Source: Hypomesus transpacificus
Lineage: Eukaryota; Chordata; Actinopteri; Osmeriformes; Osmeridae
Assembly: GCF_021917145.1 (NCBI RefSeq)
Contig: NC_061062.1
Coordinates: forward strand, 13,774,521-13,838,520
Direction: 5' to 3'
Length of the DNA: 64,000 nucleotides
The first letter of the stretch is position 1. Every line of letters begins with the position of its first letter. The notes under the pieces are model-generated. The model was not told where the DNA came from. It made no database searches and saw nothing but the letters and a program-made list of their open reading frames with translations. Of the stretch, positions 47,801 to 64,000 are shown one piece after another. A program made the translations under genes and the position numbers.

Positions 47801-49916
47801 CCAGTACCTTCTGTGTTGTGTTATCTCTGCAGACAGCAAGGTCAGGCCGCGATGGCTGACTAGTTTGCGGATCCACTCTCTCCGTGCAGAAAAAACGGCT
47901 CTGGTTAGCTTGTTAGCAGTTTAGGCCTTTTAATACGGATCAGCTGCTAGGTTTGACTGTCTGTAACCACATGATTACAGACTGGTTGGTGACTTTAGTG
48001 ACAAGAGTGCTGCAACAAATGCACTTCCGTTCTTCTTCCTCTGTTGTTTGATAAGAAATGTCATAACGGGGCTTCCGTGATCCGGGCAAAGCTGAGAAAT
48101 GGTAGCCTGTATGGCCACTAAAGGCTGAAGAATAGCTAGGAGCTTCTGCAGACTGAGCCATCCATGTGTGAAGCCACACCCAGTACCGTTCCATCCAGCT
48201 CTGAAGGCTCTCATCAAACAGCTCACAATCAGGGTCATGGCTACCAGGAGTTCCTTCATTCTTAGGCTGAATGGAGATAGTATAAAACCACAGCATCATC
48301 CTGTTCGGGACCCTTCGACACTGCTTAACCTTATCTCTTTCCCCTCACAGGTCAACAAAGTCTTAAGGACCAGGTGGAGGAACCTAACCAAAAGCCTACA
48401 CAGTGCTGTGTATGTGCTATTTAAGAACTAAGGTGCCATCACATTGATAACTTTGTTATGAGAATGAAACTGATGTGCATTGGACCTGTCCCCAAGTTGG
48501 CACTGATAAGACTGGTTGGTTTCATTGCACTGGGTATTACACATCCACTGCACCCCCAGTATAGTCAGGCCTGCTGACATGGGACCGGTTGGGGATCGGC
48601 ATCCTACCTGGCTCCTCCTCTGTGTAGAACATCCACCAACTCCCCAGGGAAAAACCTGTCCTTGGCGTAGGAGTAAACATCGTCGCAGATCTCGTGGAGG
48701 CGTGTGCGGTGTGTGAGGGCGGTCAGGTGCAGCAGAGGGAGGACCAGTGAAGATGGAAAGTTCTGGAGGTTCTGCCGGGCCTTCTTCTCGCTCTCTACAG
48801 CCTCCAGGTAGGTCAGGCCAGGCTTACCAGTCAGGGCACAGCTCCACACAAGGCTGTTGCACAGAATAGTGCGCTCAAAGAACTCACTGGAAAGAGACAG
48901 GAAGAGGTGAGATTGGTATTGTTGTCCACTCAGCTCATTATCACTATAAGATTCAGATAACCACCACTTCACCAGTTTAACACCAGACATTGACATTTCT
49001 GATTCGCATTACATAGAATGTACACCAGACTAATGAATGTCCAGATAAATTGAGAAAAATGCAGTGTGCTTCCTAAGCAGGACTTTAAAAGTCAAACAAA
49101 AGTGTTCAAATGTCCATATAGGGCACGGTGTAGCTATGCCATTGCCTAGCATTGTTATGTTTTCACTCCAACAATAGGCTACACCACGCTTCTCTTCACA
49201 TCTAAGCTTTAGCTTCTACTGTGCGAGAGGTTGCATGCTACTTAAGTGAGTATTATAGGCAGTGATAGTGACTTCACTCGAGAGCTCTTGGGATGTGACT
49301 GAGTACACCGATAATGCCAATGATCATTTATTTAGTTCTAAATACTAACTTGACAGTCAATACAACTTCTCTCAAGTTCGAAACTTGGGCAATCAGTTGC
49401 CTAGCAGGCCGGGCTTAAGCGTGAACACTGAGTGGCGCGTTTCAGATGCTACTTCTCTCTTAGCTAACAACCAGCCTTGGACTTGGGTTAGCTACTAGCT
49501 GCTAGTACAACTAGCTTCAGTAGCAACAAAACTACACCTGCCAAACGAAACAGACCTTATTGACTCTTAACCTCATGTAAAAGAACAAACTGTAACACCC
49601 ACGGACACCTTTTCCACTTATTTACATTAAACTACATAATGTCCTTTAAAAAGTTCATTGGTGTTAATTATTAGAAACTTAACAAGATTAGTTATGCATC
49701 TTTGTACTCTTAACTGTGGATGACATCCCCTAAACTTCTTGCGACCCAAGTCAGAATCTTAGCTAGTTCTAGATATAATACCGAATGAACTTATTTAACA
49801 TACTCATAGTTTCTGAAGATTTCGTGGGTGACTCGGCATAGGAACACCTCTTCGTCAGGCTTTAGGTCGGCCGGAGGTTTCTGTCTGACAAACGGCTTTC
49901 TGTGGAGAAGCGGCAT
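36084..49916 (-). CDS. baz1a: BAZ1A / ACF1, ISWI chromatin-remodelling subunit
   Basis: 28 coding exons, all in phase, 1502 residues (human 1556): 49804-49916, 48608-48886, 47045-47203, 46575-46676, 46387-46474, 46088-46222, 45829-45901, 45567-45733, 45370-45465, 45130-45268, 44875-45021, 44616-44711, 44256-44480, 43944-44109, 41915-42025, 41739-41827, 41432-41532, 40896-41343, 40450-40619, 40026-40180, 39647-39807, 38516-38584, 38129-38376, 37628-37839, 37182-37498, 36771-36949, 36534-36621, 36084-36259. The nuclear protein partners SNF2H/SMARCA5 in ACF and CHRAC nucleosome spacing. The WAC domain starts at MPLLHRKPFVRQKPPADL; a charged coiled coil precedes the DDT domain (FGDALMVLEFLKSFGELFDL, about 415-470). 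The PHD finger is CKVCRRKGDAENMLLCDGCD to WFCPECRP; the C-terminal bromodomain includes VPDYYDIIKKPIAL. Odd points: intron 11 has a GC donor, and intron 14 is a splice-donor repeat array plus a SINE. Confidence 0.96.
36262..36282. repeat. C21 tract at the acceptor of the last baz1a exon
   Basis: 21 G on the plus strand are 21 C in baz1a sense, directly before the CAG acceptor at 36260; a C-rich CACCACCACC stretch lies further upstream. This homopolymer is the pyrimidine tract of the intron. Confidence 0.9.
37928..38095. repeat. interspersed repeat of unknown family, SINE-like
   Basis: The sequence includes a B-box-like GGATTTGAACC and TAGCCACCGGGGCGCCCCTAG at one end and a purine-rich GATATAGAGAGAGACAAG part at the other. 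It resembles repeats I associate with fish genomes, but I cannot assign a family or exact ends. It lies in a baz1a intron. Confidence 0.4.
38841..39604. mobile_element. hAT-like non-autonomous element, 764 bp
   Basis: Inverted ends CAGTGTTTCCCCTA and TAGGGGAAACACTG are perfect over 14 bp. The flanks CGTGTGTG and GTGTGTGT lie in a GT repeat, so the 8-bp duplication is only approximate. No coding frame; a C-rich homopolymer stretch lies near the left end. It sits in the baz1a intron between the exons at 39647 and 38584, ending only 42 bp from the upstream exon. Confidence 0.8.
40183..40230. repeat. (AC)24 microsatellite beside a baz1a acceptor
   Basis: A perfect 48-bp run starting 3 bp from the exon at 40026-40180, so in sense it is a (GT)n tract immediately before the 3' splice site TAG. 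Confidence 0.95.
42051..42251 (-). mobile_element. tRNA-derived SINE next to a baz1a acceptor
   Basis: Same family as 29858, in reverse. B box GGAATCGAACTGGCGACC read on the plus strand; tail TACGCTCTTATCCAGAGCGA. GCAACAT flanks both ends (42044-42050, 42252-42258), a 7-bp target duplication. Its tail lies only about 25 bp from the acceptor of the baz1a exon 41915-42025. Confidence 0.92.
42360..43943 (-). repeat. tandem array of the baz1a exon 14 splice donor (about 38 copies)
   Basis: Each unit, in baz1a sense, is the exon end GAGGAGGCCGCACACAG (or GAGGAGGCAGCACACAG), the donor GTACACAC, a CA run of variable length, then AGAGA leading into the next copy. The true exon end is the rightmost copy (43944 onward). 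By eye I count about 38 occurrences; about 32 keep GT and about six read GC (plus strand TGCCTG). Typical spacing is 35-45 bp; five copies carry a CA run of 45-65 bp. Long-run copies recur near 42646, 42977 and 43314, a higher-order period of about 335 bp. The array is open in the baz1a frame and joins the authentic coding sequence. Confidence 0.95.
44807..44841. repeat. C35 homopolymer in baz1a intron 11 (G35 in sense)
   Basis: Thirty-five C on the plus strand. In the baz1a transcript it is a G tract beginning about 33 nt after the non-canonical GC donor. Confidence 0.95.
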
Positions 49917-51357
49917 CTTTCTTTATCTTCGTCTCCTTGGATGCACTGTCTCTTTCAGACTTAAAAATAGGAGGGAAAGAGACAGCATGAAGCCCTTTAA
50001 ATATTAAACAAATATACACACTAAAATCAGTACTTTAGAGCCAGTGACTGTAAGGAATCAGTGATCCGAAAGCTGTAAAAATTGCTGTAAAAGATGCCAG
50101 AAATTTCAAGAGCAAAACCAGTCTTTGTTAGCAAGTGACACACGCTTCCCAGTTCCACTCACAAAGTGACTGTAATCCAGCCCACATGAAAATGTGCTCA
50201 GTAATTGACTTGTCCCATTTCTGACATCAATCTTTAGAAAGTGTACATAAAAATATGTTTAAGTAGGATATCGTTTTTAAATACATAATTCAAGAGATGT
50301 TTACCAGTTGTATAACGTTGAACAGATAATCCGCGCTCGAAAGACCGAACTCAAACGACTGTCCCACTTCGACCGTAAGCGTGTTGACGACAAGTTTTGA
50401 TCCGCTCTAGTTCCCCAGGGTTGCCAGGTTTATTGAATGCATCCCTCTAACAATGTGTACACAACCCCCTATATGAGACCTTGCATGTCTATGCCAGATA
50501 AATTTGACTTTCTGAACTTCGGGAGTCACAGTAAATCCGCAAAAGTTAAACCACAGTTGTAATGTGTATACAACAGAGCTGATAACTTTATACTACACAA
50601 TATTTTTGTTTTAGGGTTTATTATCCCTGAAGAGTTTCAAAAGGAACACTGTGTGCACTGGTAAACCGAGTTCCTTGCTAACCCATTTCCTGTTTAGACA
50701 GTTTAATAGAAATGTACTAGATACTTAATTGTGCATATACATAAGAGTGACTGCTCATTCATTATACTTCGGTTGCTCACTGTTTACCTGTAAAGCAGAT
50801 GTCGTTGAAGGTGTCCCTCTTGACAATTGCAACAATGCAAACCTAACACAAGTTTAAACAAATTAAAAACACCAAGGCAGTATGTTGACATTTTGAGCAT
50901 TTTTTAAGTGTTGACATTTGCAAAAATGCATTTACATTTACAAAAGCTTCGTAAAAAACATGACATGCATTGCCAGATCTTTGGAATCTAGACGATGGCC
51001 TGTCCACATTTCAGATGTGTTACTTTGCTGTACATTACAGTCCAGGCATCATCCATGTGATATCATGGGCTTTATGTCAGTTAATCATAGCACCATGACA
51101 ACGCAAACAGGCACATTGGGGTCCATCTGTTCTGGTACAGAAAGCCTATTCGTTCGTCTTGGCTTGGAACTATAGTGACATATTGGTCATCACCACACAG
51201 GCTAAAAACAACCTCAGAAATATCACATAGTAATACATAGAGTGTACATAGTAAAGCCTCCAAACCACCATGGCAATTTGTATAAAACTGACAAGTCATC
51301 ATCATTTATCATTGATTTAACTGTTCAATTTACAGATCCAGTGTCAGAGCTTTACAT
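49917..51357. other. baz1a 5' region and 3' flank of the methyltransferase gene
   Basis: On the minus strand a 5' UTR exon of baz1a begins after an acceptor TTTTTAAG near 49960 and runs to the ATG. The promoter is probably at 50.3-50.45 kb, the most GC-balanced part. 50.9-51.36 kb should be the methyltransferase 3' UTR; no clear poly(A) signal was found. No other feature seen. Confidence 0.45.
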
Positions 51358-53612
51358 CTATAATCCCAGCACCCTGTAGAGATGAATGTCTCTATAGGCA
51401 TCCTGGTCAGTGTCCTTTCCCAGGTAGACACTGTAATCCAGGGGGACCTCCTCCACCCATTGGCTGTGGTCCACACTTCCCTGGGAGACCAGCACAGAAC
51501 ATAGAACATACACACTGAGAAAAAGCAGGCTACCCTTGAATTATGTTTTTGAGTAAATAAGTATTACTTATGATGACAATACAATTCCAGACAAAGTTGT
51601 GTACATAGGATCTACAAGCTAGATATGACAGTACATATAGGTGTACAATATATACAAGTGCACTGCATATCTGTACAGTTTACCTGTAAAGGTGAAAGTG
51701 ACTCCAGGATGCTAGGAACAGTTACCAGTAACGCGCCCTTCTTGCGAAAATTGTGGATGATAAAGTTCCATGCTCTACACAAGCAAAAAGAAGATGGGAA
51801 ACGATGGGTGGTTTAATGTCAATAATATATAGGAACTGTAGAAGCCTATGCAAAAAAAGCTGAGTAAATCATTTTTGTAAAAACTAACAGTGAGTTTTGT
51901 TTCCAAAACATGTTCCCTGTTCAACCTTACACTCATCAAACTCTTTCAGATCTGTGATGAGGAATGAACAAGGAAGCACTAATCCTCCCCCCGGCCCCCC
52001 CCTTTCTTCCATTTTCCGCCCCACACTCTTTGTGTCTACTACCTACTTCAGTTGACTGCTAGGCTCTAGGAAGTACTCAAAGACATTGTTCATGATGAGA
52101 ACGTCTGCATTCTGAATTAGGGAGTCCTGACTGCAGACGTCTGCATGGATGACCTGTGGAGATTAGAGAAGGTTGCAGTGTTAAGTAACAATAAATAAGT
52201 AAAGAAAGACCTGATGAATTGCTCTAGTATGAGACAGACATTCTACCTGTATTCGATCACTGAAACCATACTTTTCCACTGCCATGTTCTGAAGTCTGAC
52301 AAACTCAGCACTTATCTCCACCCCAACCAGCTGAGTGGCTGAGCTGTACAGATACCCCTGAAACACAGATATAAAGGGTCCTTTCAACCACAGGTTAATA
52401 TACAGTCGAACTGACTTGGCTACACCACACTTAGCTGCCGACCACAAACAATGACATCCCTTTTTTTTTTCTTCTTCTTTCTTTCAGAGAAGCATGCGAA
52501 TATCAGTTTGTCTACAGATGTATTTTACCCCATAGAGAACAGCACCCAGTCTGGAGCCCACATCCACCACAAGTCTTCCTGCCAGGTCTGGCAGGGAATG
52601 CTGGAACAGGAACTGGAGTTCCAGGATGGAGAAAGAGTGAGAGATGAAATCTGAGAAGACATTAAACATTTATATGGGTCATTTATATGCAAGTTTTGGT
52701 TGGGGGCAAAACTCTTATCCTCCTTTCATATGGAAACTCAAACATCTATACTTAAGATAAATTCCACTTAAGTAATTTATTCTGGGATATTCTTAACAAA
52801 AGCTGAACTTTGTTCCAAACAACTTCTACACTTTTAACCTGAAGTTTAATATCGAAACCATTCATCTTTAGCAAGAATGTAGAGCCATATACAGCATGCT
52901 GAAAATACACAAATCTAAAGATATGTCTTGCTGTTTAGAAAGAAAATGACAGTGGCTGCATACTCCATGTGGGGAACCAGGACACCTAAAGAGCACCTAC
53001 CCAGGGGAGCAGTCCCGTGAGAGCCACAGCTGAGGCAGTAGTTCCTGCTCATCTTGCCCTCCTGACAAAGAGTGTCCACTGCCTCCTCATCATATAAGAA
53101 GGCATCCACATGGATCGTAGGGTGGGCACAGTGTTGAGTCTGGAGTATTACAGACACAGCAACAACAAAAAAAGACAACATATTCAATTTAGGGAACATC
53201 TCATTGTGCCAGTCATGACGATGATCATTTTATGGCCAGCACCTTCTCTATGGCCAAAGACTCTGAGGACAATGTTGCCTCCATTGGCAGACAGGTTCTA
53301 AGGTCCTCTGAGATGCTCTGAAGTAGGACCTTCTGGTTATCAGTTAGGGCATCATCCAGTTCATCTGAGAGAAAACACAATTAGTGATGTGATTAGTAAT
53401 CAACCTGAAATATGTCCTATTAGCGATGAACATTTTCTTGCAGGGTGACTGGATGTTTAAATAGTTCTTGACTTGTCAATTATTCTATGAAGGCTTATGT
53501 ATACAGGAAAGATACCTGTGTTTTTCATCCAGTCTATCAACCTAGGAAGGTCTTGACGTTGAACTCTTGAGAGTAGACGTTGGATTTCATTTTTAGCTTC
53601 TAAAAAGTTCAT
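51358..53612 (-). CDS. predicted class I SAM-dependent methyltransferase, unnamed
   Basis: Eight coding exons: 53516-53612, 53243-53364, 53001-53139, 52529-52650, 52247-52357, 52047-52153, 51684-51774, 51358-51480. All junctions are in phase; 303 residues. I do not recognise the gene. The N-terminal third is helical (MNFLEAKNEIQRLLSRVQ) with a possible zinc site (C108, C111, H114 in NYCLSCGSHG). The second half looks like a Rossmann methyltransferase: motif I LVVDVGSRLGAVLYG (146-160), acidic strand 2 end QLVGVEIS (E174), and a motif IV-like ADVLIMNNVFEYFLEP (213-228). Two further strands follow (GALLVTVPSI). The substrate is unknown. It ends about 1.4 kb upstream of baz1a and is head to head with srp54. 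Confidence is high for the gene, moderate for the activity. Confidence 0.85.
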
Positions 53613-53919
53613 TTTCTTTTTACAGATTTATGCATGCAGCATGTGGGGGAAAATACTGCCGCGTGTCACTTTTGAGAAGGTAAATCATGAAAATAAACGA
53701 TAACGAGATGATTACCAATTTAAGTATAACGAGACATGCGATCCGCAATGTAAACCGAATCAATGCAATCCCAGCTTTCTGTTGCACGAGGAAGTAAACA
53801 CAACCCCGGAAGCGGATGCATTTTGCTTCTGGGTCGAATCGGATTTAGATGACGTTCGTTTGGTTGACTTAGCTTCTGTAGCAGCTGGAACAACAGGAAT
53901 ACTGATTCTACTGATTCTG
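53613..53919. promoter_or_regulatory. bidirectional promoter and srp54 5' UTR exon
   Basis: The methyltransferase starts at 53612 on the minus strand; the srp54 non-coding first exon ends at 53919 with donor TTCTG|GTAAGAT. The two starts are at most about 300 bp apart, so they almost certainly share a promoter. No TATA box is evident. Confidence 0.6.
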
Positions 53920-54493
53920 GTAAGATGGACAATTACACGATCTTATGCTATTAGCAACTGTAATGTATTTATTTTGTTATAAAACGCAGATGTCAGTCTA
54001 CACGTCTACAAAGTAGTTAGCTAATCATTTACACAAGACGGCAGAATCACGGGCCGTTGCGTCGCAGCTATATGCTACTGTACTCGAAATGTTGCTATCT
54101 TTGATAACTTTGCTTGCTATTATTAGTAATATGTATTCTTCATACATCTATAGGTATCAGACTAGATAACTATCTATATTTTTCCACGGAGGATGTAATT
54201 ACCCGCTTTTCACTTCAGACACACTTTTACCAATAATCCTCCTGTCCCGCTTCTCATTTACATGTCTTGCTGTTTTTGTCTAATCTTGTTAATCCTTTAT
54301 TTATTCTAGGATTACTATTGATAACAAACAGTCATCACTGCACTAATTGGTGAGCAGTGAAACTAGGGGGTTGCCCCTCAACATTGAAGCCGAAGAGGCC
54401 GAATTTCTCAACTGATTTTGTAAGTTGAACACTTTGCTTGGTACTATTATACTATTTATTTTCGTACCCAACTGGTGATCTACTACCATGTAA

Positions 54494-58392
<3,899 letters not shown>

Positions 58393-58809
58393 ACCACAAA
58401 GCCTTAACAGTACCACTGAAGGATACAAAATATGTGTTTTTGGACCGTTGTGAAAAGGAGGAGGTGGGGCTAGGGGGAGGGAGAGGAAAGGAGATCATTT
58501 GAGTAGATGGCAATTGTTTCAGGAGGTGGAGCCAGTTATTTGAGGATTAGACAAGTGGAACCAAGTTCTTTTTGCCTCCGTAATATAATTCTATAACTTC
58601 TTTGTGTATAAGATTATGCAGAGGCGTATGTTCATGTCCAGAATAACAGGTTGATGATTTTACAGTAATTGCAGGTAAAAGAGGCACGAGATGGCAGGCA
58701 GGATTACAGTAGTGTAAGGAAATCATGGCTGATAATCCTGATTTCGAGAGTTTGCAATGAATGAATATGACAAGATCAGTTTGTGACAATATTTTTGTCA
58801 TAATGTTAT

Positions 58810-58815
58810 AATAAA
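58810..58815 (+). terminator. srp54 polyadenylation signal
   Basis: AATAAA about 420 nt after the srp54 stop; the 3' UTR is roughly 58393-58835. Confidence 0.7.
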
Positions 58816-58835
58816 ATTTGTATTGCAACGTTTTA

Positions 58836-64000
<5,165 letters not shown>

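Overview
The window is vertebrate nuclear DNA and almost certainly comes from a ray-finned fish. The genes are split into short exons with GT-AG introns, and every exon chain given here was checked for splice phase by hand. Introns and intergenic DNA hold Tc1 and hAT DNA transposons, tRNA-derived SINEs and very dense dinucleotide and homopolymer repeats. The gene order NPAS3 - EGLN3 - SPTSSA - EAPP - SNX6 - CFL2 - BAZ1A - SRP54 is the one known from human 14q13, so the identifications support each other. SEC23A, which maps elsewhere on human chromosome 14, follows SRP54 here.

Layout. 1-363 (+) is the C-terminal end of npas3, followed by its 3' UTR and intergenic DNA. Seven genes then lie in tandem on the minus strand: egln3 (6.2-13.6 kb, with an extra first-exon candidate at 14.9-15.4 kb), sptssa (17.8-18.6), eapp (19.3-21.2), snx6 (22.5-28.7), cfl2 (32.1-34.6), baz1a (36.1-49.9) and a 303-residue predicted methyltransferase that I cannot name (51.4-53.6). 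The methyltransferase is head to head with srp54 (+, 54.5-58.4), probably sharing a promoter. sec23a (+) starts at 60.5 kb and runs off the right edge. These are housekeeping or regulatory genes (oxygen sensing, sphingolipid synthesis, retromer sorting, actin turnover, chromatin remodelling, protein targeting, COPII transport); no operon-like cooperation is implied.

Mobile DNA. Intron 1 of egln3 holds a Tc1-like element whose transposase frame is broken by one stop codon. It abuts a hAT-type MITE that itself contains a second hAT-type MITE, each MITE with an exact 8-bp target duplication. Further hAT-like elements lie at 16.3 and 38.8-39.6 kb, and three copies of one SINE family at 29.9, 42.1 and 58.0 kb.

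Most unusual. (1) The 5' splice site of baz1a exon 14, with the last codons of that exon, has been tandemly copied about 38 times over 1.6 kb, and all copies stay open in the reading frame. (2) A second, unrelated array in sec23a has nine 18-bp copies, each beginning with a consensus GTAAGA donor. (3) egln3 has two alternative, phase-compatible first exons of different sequence type that could feed the same catalytic exons. (4) The methyltransferase gene between baz1a and srp54 has no obvious counterpart in the human order I know.
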